Notes: generated from the sequence alone by a model not told the origin. Numbered from the stretch's first letter, positions 17,015 through 26,769 are shown. The stretch: DNA of 64,000 nt from Planctomycetes bacterium syqfu (GCA_020974905.1 CP087563.1:1612001-1676000); one strand, 5' to 3'. Numbers and translations: made by a program.

Positions 17015-17551
17015 GACACATCTCTCCGTTGCCCTGTGTTTCAAGGACTTTTCGCAACCATCTCATCCGTCCGTGTCGATGAGTCAGTTCCGTTTTTTCA
17101 ATCACTCGCCCGAGCCTTCCGACGCTCGGCACCGGCATCAACCGGTTTGCGTTTCTCCCACCTAATTCATCGACAGCCAATCCGAAATTCTTCACCAGTT
17201 CATACGATTGCTACAAACAAACCCCATAATCATGCAACGGATGTGCGTTATCCAGAGGCTTTCCCCAAGGCCTGTTCAATTCGCCAACACCCACGTCCAC
17301 TAATAAATCCCCCTCCTGACCTGTCTGAGCCATGCTCTGAATTTCCAACGTCTGATAACCTTCTCCCTCCCCACATCAAATGACAGCGTCCAATAATCTT
17401 GCCTTGCTTTGTCGCAAAGCGGACGATCGGATTGTTATTCGGACGTAGCGTGCGTGCTGGTATGATATTGGTAGACTGTAACGGCTGAATAACACGCTCT
17501 GACAACTGCGTGATCAGTGTTGACCAACCGGATATCAAGTGGAGAAACCCT
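17015..17551. other. Divergent intergenic region, 537 nt
   Basis: This gap separates the divergent B12-domain and M48 protease genes. Apart from the promoter-like site at 17438-17466 I see no gene-like or RNA-like structure in it. Confidence 0.5.
17438..17466 (+). promoter_or_regulatory. Candidate promoter for M48 protease operon
   Basis: TATGAT (17461-17466) is preceded by TGG, an extended -10 pattern (TGCTGGTATGAT). A weak -35 (TTCGGA) lies 17 nt upstream. It is about 85 nt before the protease start. Confidence 0.35.
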
Positions 17552-18535
17552 ATGAAATCGATACACAAACTTGCTGTGATGCTCTTCACCGGGGCCATGA
17601 TGGTGTTAACAGGATGCTCAGTGAACCCTGCCACCGGCCAACGTCAACTCAATGCCATCAGTACCAGCCAGGAAATCTCCATGGGTGCCCAGGCAGCCCC
17701 GCAGTTTATCCAAAGCTATGGTGGTGAAGTTCCTTCAGCAACCGTTCGTAATTATGTCACCGAAATGGGGGGCAAACTCGTTAACGTCTGCGAAAGACCC
17801 GACCTGCCCTGGGAGTTCACCATTGTTGACTCCTCGGTCCTCAACGCGTTCGCCCTGCCTGGTGGCAAGGTTTTCCTCTCACGTGGTCTTGCAGAAAAAC
17901 TCACCAATGAAGCGCAACTCGCTGGTGTCATCGGCCACGAAATCGGTCACGTCACCGCCCAACACATCGGCCAACAAATGACGCGTGCGATGATCATTCA
18001 GGGCATCGGTGTCGGCCTGGCCGTCGCTGGTGATCAAACCGACAACCAGACACTCAAAGTTCTCGGTGTCGGTGCGACAGCAGGCGGTACCGTGTACATG
18101 CTCAAGTTCGGCCGCGATCAGGAATCACAAGCTGACGAATTGGGTGTCCGTTACATGACCAAAGTCGGCTACAACCCCATGGGGCAGGTGCAAGTCATGG
18201 AGGTCCTCAAGGAAGCATCCGGCGGTGGTGGTGGTCAAATGGAAATTCTCTCGACGCACCCCCTGCCTCAGACGCGTATCGATCGACTCAATGATCTGAT
18301 CTCCCGACAGTATCCTGCTGCGATGAGTTCAAGCAATGACATGTACAAGTTCAATGCATCATCGTATCAATCACGCATGCTCAATGTCCTCAAGTCTCTG
18401 CCCCCTGCCAAGCACAATCAAAACAGTGCGAACATGATCCAACCGATAGACGGGGACAATGCCGTTGCCGCACTGGATCCGACGGACTATTGTTTGTTCT
18501 GCCGTCATCAAGCCCAACACACATCGGATAACTAA
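17552..18535 (+). CDS. M48-family metalloprotease lipoprotein
   Basis: This 327-residue protein has a lipoprotein signal peptide ending in the lipobox LTGC and the zinc protease motif HEIGH near residue 129, with the third ligand Glu in QESQADELG near 200. It resembles periplasmic LoiP/BepA-like M48 peptidases that tend the outer membrane. STHPLPQTRIDRL is the conserved family element near 235. The last 70 residues are not conserved in the family and may be a short appendage. GGAG 9 nt before ATG 17552 sets the start; a frame from 17510 would hide the signal peptide. menG follows 8 nt later, so they are probably co-transcribed. Confidence 0.88.
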   Translation: MKSIHKLAVMLFTGAMMVLTGCSVNPATGQRQLNAISTSQEISMGAQAAPQFIQSYGGEVPSATVRNYVTEMGGKLVNVCERPDLPWEFTIVDSSVLNAFALPGGKVFLSRGLAEKLTNEAQLAGVIGHEIGHVTAQHIGQQMTRAMIIQGIGVGLAVAGDQTDNQTLKVLGVGATAGGTVYMLKFGRDQESQADELGVRYMTKVGYNPMGQVQVMEVLKEASGGGGGQMEILSTHPLPQTRIDRLNDLISRQYPAAMSSSNDMYKFNASSYQSRMLNVLKSLPPAKHNQNSANMIQPIDGDNAVAALDPTDYCLFCRHQAQHTSDN

Positions 18536-18543
18536 ACCACCTC

Positions 18544-19317
18544 ATGACCCAATCCCCCAAGCAACAAGCCGGTGAACCTGCCTGGTCGCAGGACAACCTG
18601 TCCAACCCGCATCTTGTCGACGACAAAGCCAAACGTGTCGAGGCGATGTTCAATGCCATCGCCGACAGCTATGACCTGAACAACCGGGTGCACTCACTGT
18701 GGCGTGATCAATCATGGCGTCGCACTGCGGTGAAGATGGCCAACATTGATGCGAACAGTGATGTACTCGACGTTGCCTGCGGGACCGGTGACTTGTCGAT
18801 GGCCTTTGCCGACGCCGGGGTCAAATCGGTAACGGGTGTGGACTTCACGTACAACATGCTCGCGGTCGCCAATCACAAACTCGCGCAATGCAAAGGTGTT
18901 AAACCGACTTATTTTCAGGGTGATGCGATGAAGCTGCCCATTGAAGATAACACCATGGATGTGGTGAGTATCGCCTTTGGTATCCGTAATGTTGCTCGCC
19001 CCGAAATCGCGATGGCAGAGTTCTACCGCGTGCTCAAACCCGGTGGCCGATTAATCGTATTGGAATTCTCATTACCCCGTAACAAGTTGCTGCTTGCTGG
19101 CTACAACTTCTACTTCCGACACATCATGCCCCGCACCGCGACGTGGATCGCCCGAGATAAAAGTGGTGCCTACAAGTATCTGCCTCAAAGCGTCAACACG
19201 TTCATCGGCCGAGAACAAATGCGCGAGATGTTCGACGGATGCGGCTTTACCGACTTTACGCAGAAGGTGCTGACATGCGGGATTGCTCTGGTCTATCGCG
19301 GCATTAAAACCATGTGA
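18544..19317 (+). CDS. menG: Demethylmenaquinone methyltransferase (MenG/UbiE)
   Basis: This 257-residue SAM-dependent methyltransferase performs the C-methylation step of menaquinone synthesis. It has the class I methyltransferase motif VLDVACGTGDLSMAFA (near 75), the UbiE signature FGIRNV (near 146) and RVLKPGGRLIVLEFSLP (near 160-180). The N-terminal helix MFNAIADSYDLNNRVHS also matches. An organism with only menaquinone would use it as MenG; I see no ubiquinone genes to decide. It follows the M48 gene by 8 nt. Confidence 0.92.
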   Translation: MTQSPKQQAGEPAWSQDNLSNPHLVDDKAKRVEAMFNAIADSYDLNNRVHSLWRDQSWRRTAVKMANIDANSDVLDVACGTGDLSMAFADAGVKSVTGVDFTYNMLAVANHKLAQCKGVKPTYFQGDAMKLPIEDNTMDVVSIAFGIRNVARPEIAMAEFYRVLKPGGRLIVLEFSLPRNKLLLAGYNFYFRHIMPRTATWIARDKSGAYKYLPQSVNTFIGREQMREMFDGCGFTDFTQKVLTCGIALVYRGIKTM

Positions 19318-19332
19318 TCTTCAGGAGACATT

Positions 19333-19668
19333 ATGATCACAGGTTGGATTCAAAAAAATGCAATGATTGGTGTCATGCTGATCATGGCCAGCGCAGGCTT
19401 GAATTTCCTGCTTATCCCGGGGCTCATCATTGGCTTCATCATCCAACTCCAATTACCCGGACTTTTTGAATTATTCATGTTGTTGTTCGCAGTACTCAAT
19501 AACATCATCGCAGCATTATTGATTTGCAAAATTTGGAGCTGGCCTGAGCAACGGGTTGTATGGGGGTTCCGTCGTCAACTTTGGAAAATCTTTTTAGCAA
19601 CATCATACGGCCTGGGACTCACTGGCCTTGTGTCACTCATGATCTTACATCATTTCAATCTTGGTTGA
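19333..19668 (+). CDS. Uncharacterised small membrane protein
   Basis: This 111-residue protein has three hydrophobic segments (about 8-38, 45-66, 85-107) and few charged residues. I recognise no family. It lies 15 nt after menG on the same strand with AGGAG just upstream, so it is probably the last gene of the M48-menG operon. Confidence 0.6.
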   Translation: MITGWIQKNAMIGVMLIMASAGLNFLLIPGLIIGFIIQLQLPGLFELFMLLFAVLNNIIAALLICKIWSWPEQRVVWGFRRQLWKIFLATSYGLGLTGLVSLMILHHFNLG

Positions 19669-19689
19669 ATACAAAAACAACAGCCTCAA

Positions 19690-20475
19690 TCACGGATTGG
19701 GCACATCATCCTGCGAGCCACCGTTGCCAACGTGATCACCATTTTGGACCAGTTGGTCGAGCAGGACAGGGAAGCTGCCTGCACCGGGGAAGTCCGACTC
19801 ATCGACGGAGAACACATTCTTTTCACCGTTATTGGAATAGCGCACGACACGACCATCCGTAAACATCAAGTTGGAGGCTTTGTTTTTGTGATTGGTGCGT
19901 GTGCCACTGGGGATGGATGGGAAAACGGACTGTCGATCCATGGCAAGTACGGTTGGCTTTTGTCCGAGGCTGTTGGTGGTTTGAGAGGAGAGTCGGGTAT
20001 CGCCGTTGATTTCATCGAGTTGTCGATAGAAGTAGGAACCGTAGGAGTCGGTACCAGTGCCGATGTTGTTCAGTTCGGTATCGGTGTCGGTGATGTCATC
20101 GTCATCGGGACAGAAAAACGCCTGTCGGTTTTCCAGGTATCCGTGATGGAGCACGCCCATGCCGGTGTAGTTGCGTGTTGCACCAGCGGTTCCCCCATCG
20201 CCGATCCAGAGTTGGTTATCCATTGAGTTGAAATATTTGTTGCCGGTGATGATGTGATGATCAGCATCAGGTCCGACGGGAATCTGTCCTTTGAAGTCCG
20301 AGCCATAGGCAAAGATGGCAACACCGACCTGCTTAAGTCGCATCCCACAGACCACGAGTTTTGCGGTATGACGTGCGCTGGAGAGCGCGGGAAGAAGTAT
20401 GCCAATGAGTAGTGCGATGATGCTGATGACCACCAACAGTTCGATGAGTGTAAAAGCAAATGGCTTTCGAAGCAT
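19690..20475 (-). CDS. Type II pseudopilin with H-X-DG motif
   Basis: This 261-residue protein has a class III prepilin leader: short basic start, then [20 protein letters not shown], cleaved before the Phe-Thr-Leu segment and methylated by a prepilin peptidase. The C-terminal part has NHKNKASNLMFTDGRVV, a form of the H-X(9-10)-DG motif of planctomycete pseudopilins (DUF1559-like group). Members probably form short surface or periplasmic pseudopili; their cargo is not known. AGGA upstream of ATG 20475 selects this start over 20499. It lies just downstream of the TMTC-like gene. Confidence 0.85.
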   Translation of the reverse strand: MLRKPFAFTLIELLVVISIIALLIGILLPALSSARHTAKLVVCGMRLKQVGVAIFAYGSDFKGQIPVGPDADHHIITGNKYFNSMDNQLWIGDGGTAGATRNYTGMGVLHHGYLENRQAFFCPDDDDITDTDTELNNIGTGTDSYGSYFYRQLDEINGDTRLSSQTTNSLGQKPTVLAMDRQSVFPSIPSGTRTNHKNKASNLMFTDGRVVRYSNNGEKNVFSVDESDFPGAGSFPVLLDQLVQNGDHVGNGGSQDDVPNP

Positions 20476-20542
20476 GGCAGGTTCCTGGCCGGTAAACAAA
20501 TCCGAATCATAGTTTAGCGAACTTGCATCCAGACGTATCCGT

Positions 20543-22447
20543 TTAATCTTCCAGAACTGTTGCTTTTACGGGAAACTGCTTAGGTTTGGGGTAATAGGAT
20601 TGGGGATTTTCCACACCAAGAATTTCGTTGACGCGTTGAAGATTTTTCATGGGATCGATCATGTCGTTGCCACCGGATTTTCCACACCAAGAATTTCGTT
20701 GCGCCTTTTCATACTGCTTGGTTTTGGCATAGAGAATGCCCAGTTGATTCCAACCGGTACTACCTGACGAAGCAACCTGTTTTTTCTCATTCATATTGAA
20801 ATAAACAGCCTGCTCCAACCAGTAAATGGCCTTTTCAATCTTGTCCTGCTCGATATACAGAAAGGCAATATTCTGTTTTGCCAGACTGTTGTATGGGGAA
20901 AGTTTTACAGCCTGTCGGAATTGTGCCATCGCCAAATCGTATTCCTGATTTTGGGCATAGGCCATACCTAGCTTGTCATAAAACGGCACGTGTTCGGGGT
21001 GTTGCTTGATGAGATCTTGCAGATCCGTAATGGCTTGTTGATTGCGGCCGAGTTTGAGCAATGTGGTGATGCGGTCATATTGGGCTTGTGGTGAATCAGG
21101 CCAGTGGCTTAGCAATTGGTCGTAGACATCCAAGGCTTTGACATAATCTTGATGGGTGAAATACCACGCAGCAAGGTTTCGCATCGCTCGTTTGTGATTG
21201 GGGAATTTGGCGATGTTGTCTTCATAGAGTTTGATCTGAGATTGGTAAGTGTGTGCGTGCTGCCATGTGACGGATGCCAACACCAGGCAGACAATCAACA
21301 TGACGGGCTTGCACGCAACCTGAGCTTTGAAACGTTTGAGCAACATGGCAAGCAAACATGTGAGAACCACCAGCACAGCCAACGTTGGCAAATACATCCG
21401 CCTGAGTGCTGCGATCTCCGTGACAATGGGAATGAAACTGGATGTCGGTGCGAGAATGACAAAAAACCACATGCCCCAGAATCCGAGTTTGTGACGTTTG
21501 ATCAACAGCCACAGGGAAGCCATGAGAAGTCCGACGATGACGATGCCATACGGCCAAATCTCAGCAATGGACGCTGCACGTTCAAAGAATGGATCGATCG
21601 CCAGACGATTGGGCCAAACGACTTGCCAAAGGTAGTAACAGATTACCTGTGATTGGGTCAACAAATAATGCCAATTGTCCCAGCCGTGGATGTTACCCGT
21701 TGATGCTGAACGCGGATACAGAAACATCAAGACTGCCACAATGCTGCATGTCATCGTCAGAGATGCATAAAACCATGGGTGTTTTTTGAGTTGCTTCCAA
21801 GGTGTGACCTGAGATTGAATACTTGCTGCAAGCAAGACCAGTAACGGCGTGACCACCATCAGTTCCTTGCAGAACATGCCCAAAGCACACAGCAACACGG
21901 CGGACTTGCGATGGCCCTTCAGTGAGCAGACCAATGTTGCAAGGATAAAAAAGCTGACGAGTAATTCGCTTTGCTGGGAGATGTATAACACCGCGTCGGT
22001 TTGGATCGGATGCAAGGCCCATATCGCGGTGATAAACCAACACACCGTTCTGCGATCTTTGCCCAAGAGTTGCGTCAGTAACAGGCATACCAACCCGACA
22101 TTGAGCACATGCAAAGCGAGACTCACCGCATGATATGCCCAAGGCAGGCTTTCCATCGAGGTGGGATCCGGCATATCCTGCACAGTTTCACTGGTATGAA
22201 AGAGATAAGCTTGCGTGGTGAACAGAACTTTGAGCAGCGGCCGGCCATACGGCACAGTGTCCGGCATGACAGGATAGTTGAGCAAGGTTTGCCAATAACG
22301 ATTGGGCGTGGCCCTGAATTCAAGTGCCCCTTGCCATTGCGTATCATCAAACACAAATGGCCCGCGCATCCCCGGCCAATAGGTGATGATGCAAAGCAAG
22401 ACCAGCAGCAGATACATCAACCAAGATTTACGCAAAAGCTCTCTCAT
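20543..22447 (-). CDS. TMTC-like membrane protein with C-terminal TPRs
   Basis: This 634-residue protein starts with about 10-12 membrane segments (1-395) and ends with TPR repeats (about 410-590). The first external loop has GPFVFDDTQW, like the DD motif of TMTC/Pmt-type glycosyltransferases, which use a polyprenyl-linked sugar. The TPRs follow regular spacing (AMRNLAAWYFTHQDY, QYDRITTLLKLGRN, YDKLGMAYAQNQEY). A protein O-glycosyltransferase role is an inference from architecture only. Near the C-terminus the DNA has a 27-nt direct repeat that alters the local reading frame, so residues around 595-610 (RNSWCGKSGG) may be recent. Confidence 0.72.
   Translation of the reverse strand: MRELLRKSWLMYLLLVLLCIITYWPGMRGPFVFDDTQWQGALEFRATPNRYWQTLLNYPVMPDTVPYGRPLLKVLFTTQAYLFHTSETVQDMPDPTSMESLPWAYHAVSLALHVLNVGLVCLLLTQLLGKDRRTVCWFITAIWALHPIQTDAVLYISQQSELLVSFFILATLVCSLKGHRKSAVLLCALGMFCKELMVVTPLLVLLAASIQSQVTPWKQLKKHPWFYASLTMTCSIVAVLMFLYPRSASTGNIHGWDNWHYLLTQSQVICYYLWQVVWPNRLAIDPFFERAASIAEIWPYGIVIVGLLMASLWLLIKRHKLGFWGMWFFVILAPTSSFIPIVTEIAALRRMYLPTLAVLVVLTCLLAMLLKRFKAQVACKPVMLIVCLVLASVTWQHAHTYQSQIKLYEDNIAKFPNHKRAMRNLAAWYFTHQDYVKALDVYDQLLSHWPDSPQAQYDRITTLLKLGRNQQAITDLQDLIKQHPEHVPFYDKLGMAYAQNQEYDLAMAQFRQAVKLSPYNSLAKQNIAFLYIEQDKIEKAIYWLEQAVYFNMNEKKQVASSGSTGWNQLGILYAKTKQYEKAQRNSWCGKSGGNDMIDPMKNLQRVNEILGVENPQSYYPKPKQFPVKATVLED
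20604..20701 (-). repeat. 27-nt direct repeat within TMTC-like gene
   Basis: The same 27 nt (core GGATTTTCCACACCAAG) occur at 20604-20630 and 20675-20701, 71 nt apart. Because 71 is not a multiple of three the two copies are read in different frames of the gene (NEILGVENP in one, RNSWCGKS in the other). Confidence 0.85.
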
Positions 22448-22482
22448 CGTGATAACAGAATACCAGAGTTGCGTAACGCATA

Positions 22483-22515
22483 AAAAACGAGCATCGGTTT
22501 AAAAGGCCGATGCTC
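22483..22515 (-). terminator. Terminator of NSS symporter-metS operon
   Basis: On the minus strand CGAGCATCGG (22515-22506) pairs perfectly with CCGATGCTCG (22497-22488) across an 8-nt loop, followed by six T. It ends the operon about 85 nt after the small gene. Confidence 0.88.
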
Positions 22516-22600
22516 GAAGCTGTGTTGTTGTTATTTGTGATCCGTCAGATTCGTCTTCAACTCTTCTGGCGACATGTGTTGTTGATGTCAATCACTTGCG

Positions 22601-22756
22601 TTAATCGTCATCATCATCGTGTGGGTCAATGTCGTTTTGGGTGTGCAGGTGTTCGCTGCTGCCGGGGGTTGAAAGAACTTTGTAAACGCACCACCCCAGC
22701 AAGGTGGACATGCCGCCGACGGAAAGGCTCATGATGATCCAGCCACCGATATTCAT
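22601..22756 (-). CDS. Very small MetS-like partner of NSS transporter
   Basis: A 51-codon frame starts with ATG overlapping the stop of the symporter gene (ATGA) and encodes one hydrophobic helix (NIGGWIIMSLSVGGMSTLLG then CVYKVL), followed by a polar tail ending HDDDDD. In Corynebacterium and others, NSS-family importers (MetP) need such a one-helix subunit, MetS, encoded directly after the transporter. The position, the coupled start and the single helix fit that role. The acidic tail is unlike typical MetS. Family assignment rests on context and topology. Confidence 0.7.
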   Translation of the reverse strand: MNIGGWIIMSLSVGGMSTLLGWCVYKVLSTPGSSEHLHTQNDIDPHDDDDD

Positions 22757-24435
22757 TGTGACACCTTGCCTTTCTCCAATTTGTTCCAGCGTTTGGTTGC
22801 AGAGGCAATCAGTAGCAGGAAGAAGGTCAACATGATCCCGATAAAGCCTAATGCCAGACCTTCGACATGACTGATATTTTCGATGCGTTTGGGTAATGCC
22901 TTGAAAATCCAGACTGCAAAGATGATCAGCAGGAACAAGGGGCTGACATATTTGACGATGAACTTGAAGGACTTGTGGACTTTGATTTCCGCGCCGGTCA
23001 TCAGTTCATCGTAACCTTCATCCACGCCGAGCACCCAGCCGAAGATGATCACCTGCACAGTTGCCAGGACATAGATGCAGAACGTTGCGACCCAGAAGTC
23101 GATGGCATCGAGTGCTGCCAGGTTTTCCGAGAAGTAGACCACGAACATGGTGCCGACAAAGGTCACAAAACCGAGGATGGTCACCGACATTTTGCGGTTG
23201 ATGTCCAGGCCTTCTTCCAGAAACGCGATAGCTGGTTGGAGCATGGACAATGAACTGGTCACCGCTGCAAGAAACAGCAGGAAGAAGAACAGGAATCCGA
23301 AGAACTGTCCGCCGGGCATCTGAGCAAAGACCTGGGGCAGGACCATAAACCCGAGTTGGAAGGCCGAGTTGAGTGTCTTCTCATCGAGCACACCGAGAAA
23401 GACAAATGCAGCAGGGATCAGGATCATCCCGCCCAACGCCACTTCGCAAAAGCCGTTGCCTGCTGCTGCCGTGAGTGAACTCAGCGCGACGTCATCGTCT
23501 TTCTTGAGATAACTCGAATAGGTAATGATCACGCCAAAGCCCACGGACAATGAGAAGAAAATCTGCCCCGCCGCTGCCAACCAGATTTCTGGGTCCGACA
23601 AGGTGGTCAGCAGACTTTTCTTTTGAGGTGTTGCATCCGAGACGGCCTCGGTGGCGACGGCTGCCACTTCGCTTACTGCTTCGGGCGCTTCAGCGGGTAA
23701 TGTCTCAGGCATGACGATCCCGCCGGGGTTCCACATGTAGCCAAGGCCGTTGATGACATTTTGATTTTCGTTAACGGGATTCGGTGCCAGAGTCAGCACA
23801 CGGATGAGCACGATCACCGCACAAAGCACCAAGGCAGGCATGGCCCATTTGCAGAACCATTCAATGCCTTTGTTAAGACCGCGATAGATCAATACGAAGT
23901 TCAGGACAAAGCAGATGAGCAAATGGACCAGTGATGAACCAAAGAAGTTATGGAACAGTGAGCCGTTCTCTTTGATGCCAACGAAGTCCAGCACGTAGGT
24001 CCCGGTGGTGACATCGGTATCCGTTGCGGTCCCCAGCAAGGCCGGGTCTCCGATGAGATACTTCCAGGCAAAGCCCAGGCACCATGCTTCGATGAAGACA
24101 TAGAACATGTAAATCATCACCGGCACGAGCAGGCCGAGGACACCCATGTAGGCAGCGGGTCGGCTACGGTTACAGATTGCAAAGTAGCATCCGGGGGTGG
24201 AGTTGAATCCATACTTGCCACCGTAGCGTCCCATGGCCCATTCGACCCATGCGATGGGCAGTCCCAAAATCAGGAATGCCACGGCATAGGGGATCATGAA
24301 CGCCCCGCCCTCAAATTGTGCAGCCAAACCGGGGAATCGCAGAAAGTTGCCCAGTCCCACTGCGCTGCCGGTCACCGCAAGGATAACCCCCAGGCGTGTT
24401 CCCCACGATTCGCCTGATCCATTTGGTTGATTCAT
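22753..24435 (-). CDS. NSS-family sodium-dependent amino acid symporter
   Basis: This 560-residue protein has about 12 membrane helices of the LeuT fold. The first helix GSAVGLGNFLRFPGLAAQFEG holds the unwound substrate/sodium region, and GAFMIPYAVAFLILGLP follows. It should import a neutral amino acid with sodium ions across the inner membrane. A loop of about 60 residues near 250 is Ala/Glu-rich (EAVSEVAAVATEAVSD) and is longer than in LeuT. Start 24435 (MNQPNGSGES) has GAGG upstream and leaves the first helix at the expected place; upstream in-frame residues look non-coding. A MetS-like gene overlaps its end. Confidence 0.88.
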   Translation of the reverse strand: MNQPNGSGESWGTRLGVILAVTGSAVGLGNFLRFPGLAAQFEGGAFMIPYAVAFLILGLPIAWVEWAMGRYGGKYGFNSTPGCYFAICNRSRPAAYMGVLGLLVPVMIYMFYVFIEAWCLGFAWKYLIGDPALLGTATDTDVTTGTYVLDFVGIKENGSLFHNFFGSSLVHLLICFVLNFVLIYRGLNKGIEWFCKWAMPALVLCAVIVLIRVLTLAPNPVNENQNVINGLGYMWNPGGIVMPETLPAEAPEAVSEVAAVATEAVSDATPQKKSLLTTLSDPEIWLAAAGQIFFSLSVGFGVIITYSSYLKKDDDVALSSLTAAAGNGFCEVALGGMILIPAAFVFLGVLDEKTLNSAFQLGFMVLPQVFAQMPGGQFFGFLFFFLLFLAAVTSSLSMLQPAIAFLEEGLDINRKMSVTILGFVTFVGTMFVVYFSENLAALDAIDFWVATFCIYVLATVQVIIFGWVLGVDEGYDELMTGAEIKVHKSFKFIVKYVSPLFLLIIFAVWIFKALPKRIENISHVEGLALGFIGIMLTFFLLLIASATKRWNKLEKGKVSQ

Positions 24436-24875
24436 CAGTCTTGCGTCCTCCAAAGACGTGTTTCCGTGCATGCACAACTTAGCGACTACACTTGGAAAAT
24501 ACCAGTGATAACCGGTAAAGAGTCGCGTGTCTGATATGCAATCATGGTTGATATGCTCCCAAGCGTGAGACTGAATCCGCTTTCCGACACAAAACCGTCG
24601 GGACTGATGCGCTTTTGCCATTGCATCCACCCTGACCGCCGGTATCATAAACAACTCATGCAGCAGCAGACCATTTCATCCAATGTCTTCGGACGCAAAG
24701 CACAACGTGCCAAGGGTATGGTCCGCACCAATCGCCCCAGCCCACCATGCTGCTAAACCAAACTCTGATTTGCATCACGTATCTCCGTGCATGACACGTC
24801 TGTCGTGCAATCTTCAATATTCAAAATCGTTCACAACCGACAACCGCGCCACGACTCTCAAAGGAGCAAATAAAC
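24436..24875. other. Divergent intergenic region, 440 nt
   Basis: This gap separates the divergent symporter and isomerase genes. A 32-codon basic frame at 24658-24756 has no ribosome site and is not supported. I see nothing else definite. Confidence 0.4.
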
Positions 24876-26522
24876 ATGGCCAAATCGTCCACAACCCCCA
24901 CCGTCCTGCTGCTCGCCAACGGCGACCTGCGCGTCTCTGCCAACCAGGTCTGCTGGGATGCGCAGAATGAAATGGAACAAACCTTGATGAAAGCCGTCAA
25001 GGGCATGGGCTACAAAATCAAGCGTGCCCATCCGTACAAGAAAGACGTGAAGCACGGCTTTATCCAATCGCAAAAAGAAGGCATGGCCGTCTTCTCCAAG
25101 ATTGATCCCAACGCACCGATCATCATCGCCGAAGCCGTTTGGCAGTATTCGCATCACATGCTTCACGGCCTGCTGACGCACAAAGGCCCGATCCTCACCG
25201 TCGCCAACTGGTCGGGTACCTGGCCCGGTCTCGTCGGCATGCTCAACCTCAACGGCTCCATGACCAAGGCAGGCATCAAGTACTCCACGCTCTGGTCCGA
25301 CGACTTCACCGACAAGTACTTCCTGGGGCGCCTGGAAAAATGGCTTAAGACCGGCAAGTGCACCCATCCCACCAAACACGTCAAAAAGTTCAAAGACGTC
25401 AAAGTCCCCGCGGCTGTCCAGAAGACCGGCGAGAAACTGGCTGCCGAACTGATCAAGGACAAAGCCATCCTCGGTGTGTTCGACGAAGGCTGCATGGGTA
25501 TGTTCAATGCCATCATCCCCGATCACCTGCTTAATCCCACCGGTGTCTTCAAGGAACGCTTGAGTCAGTCCGCCCTGTACTACGAGTCCACACAGGTGTC
25601 CGACAAGGAAGCCAAGGAAGTCTACGACTGGTACATCAAGAAAGGCATGACCTTCCACCTGGGTAAGAACGAAGAAACAGAACTGACCAAGAACCAGATA
25701 CTGCTTCAGTGCAAGATGTACATCGCTGCGGTGCGCATCGCTGACGACTTTGGTTGTCACACCATTGGTATCCAGTATCAGCAAGGTCTCAAGGATCTGC
25801 TGCCAGCATCGGACCTCGTCGAAGGCACACTCAACAACGCGGATCGTCCCCCGGTGAAAAGCCGTGACGGCAAGCGCGTCCTGTACAAGGGTCAGCCCAT
25901 CCCGCACTTTAATGAAGTCGACGAATGTGCTGGTCTTGATGGTCTGATGACCTACCGTGTGCACAAGGAAATGAAGCAGCCCGTCGAAAACACGCTGCAC
26001 GACCTGCGCTGGGGTGACTGGGATCAGAGTGGCACCACCGAAGACTACGTGTGGGTCTTCCTGATCTCCGGCAGTGCCCCGCCAGCCCATCACATCGGTG
26101 GTTGGAAAGGCTCGGACGGTCTGCGTCAACCGGGCATGTACTTCCGCCTGGGCGGTTCGACATTGCGTGGTATTGCCAAGACTGGCGAAATCGTCTGGTC
26201 CCGCGTGTGGGTTGATGGCTCCAAGCCGGGTGGCAAACTCTGCATGGACCTGGGACGTGCAGAAGTCATCAAACTTCCCGAAGCTGAAACCCAGCGTCGT
26301 TGGGACGAAACCACCGTCCAGTGGCCGATCATGCATGCGGTGACCTACGGCGTGACCCGCGAACAGATGATGGCCCGCCACAAGAGTAACCACATCCAGT
26401 GCGTCTACGCCAAGGATGCAAAGTCCGCCGACGAAGCCATGCTCGCCAAGGCTGCCATGGCCGAAGCGATGGGCATGGAAGTCGCCATCTGTGGCACCAA
26501 GAAGGACGGCAAAGCCTGGTAA
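24876..26522 (+). CDS. L-fucose/arabinose isomerase-like protein
   Basis: This 548-residue protein resembles the L-fucose isomerase superfamily, which interconverts aldoses and ketoses using a divalent metal. The N-terminal Rossmann-like domain starts [14 protein letters not shown]. The middle domain has [10 protein letters not shown] and [16 protein letters not shown]; possible metal ligands are the Glu/Asp of [11 protein letters not shown] (near 349) and the His pair of [11 protein letters not shown] (near 410). It differs from classical FucI in length and details, so the sugar is not certain. AAAGGAG 9 nt before the ATG supports the start. It is monocistronic with a terminator behind it. 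Confidence 0.72.
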   Translation: MAKSSTTPTVLLLANGDLRVSANQVCWDAQNEMEQTLMKAVKGMGYKIKRAHPYKKDVKHGFIQSQKEGMAVFSKIDPNAPIIIAEAVWQYSHHMLHGLLTHKGPILTVANWSGTWPGLVGMLNLNGSMTKAGIKYSTLWSDDFTDKYFLGRLEKWLKTGKCTHPTKHVKKFKDVKVPAAVQKTGEKLAAELIKDKAILGVFDEGCMGMFNAIIPDHLLNPTGVFKERLSQSALYYESTQVSDKEAKEVYDWYIKKGMTFHLGKNEETELTKNQILLQCKMYIAAVRIADDFGCHTIGIQYQQGLKDLLPASDLVEGTLNNADRPPVKSRDGKRVLYKGQPIPHFNEVDECAGLDGLMTYRVHKEMKQPVENTLHDLRWGDWDQSGTTEDYVWVFLISGSAPPAHHIGGWKGSDGLRQPGMYFRLGGSTLRGIAKTGEIVWSRVWVDGSKPGGKLCMDLGRAEVIKLPEAETQRRWDETTVQWPIMHAVTYGVTREQMMARHKSNHIQCVYAKDAKSADEAMLAKAAMAEAMGMEVAICGTKKDGKAW

Positions 26523-26561
26523 ATCCAGACTGACCGACAACTGAATATCCAAATAAACTCA

Positions 26562-26604
26562 AACGCGGAGATGTGTCATCAGGCATGTCTCCGCGTTTTT
26601 TTAC
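26562..26604 (+). terminator. Terminator after isomerase gene
   Basis: AAACGCGGAGA (26563-26573) pairs with TCTCCGCGTTT (26589-26599), extended inside by imperfect pairs, and is followed by a T-run to 26603. Confidence 0.88.
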
Positions 26605-26623
26605 GTGAACCTTTCGACACGTC

Positions 26624-26671
26624 ACAAGGCCCCCGCGGGAATCCGCTGCGCGACTTCCCGCGGCTTTGTGA
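26624..26671. repeat. GC-rich palindrome between isomerase and macro-domain genes
   Basis: CACAAGGCCCCCGCGGGAA on the left pairs with TTCCCGCGGCTTTGTG on the right, with a small bulge, forming a stem of about 15 bp around a GC-rich loop. No T-run follows on either side, so it is not a classical terminator. It looks like a REP-type palindrome; no second copy was found in the window. Confidence 0.55.
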
Positions 26672-26769
26672 GCTTGATGAATCACCACGGATTGACGAAT
26701 GACACTGCAAAGCCGCATGAAGCTGCAAAGCAGATTCGTGCGGGTGTCTTGATTCGAATCACATTAATT

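Noticed and set aside
24658-24756. Possible 32-residue basic peptide before the isomerase gene
   Set aside because: No ribosome site and no sign of coding composition.
24858-26552. 564-codon open frame opposite the isomerase gene
   Set aside because: It mirrors codon use of the isomerase on the other strand; its protein is compositionally odd and has no motif or ribosome site.
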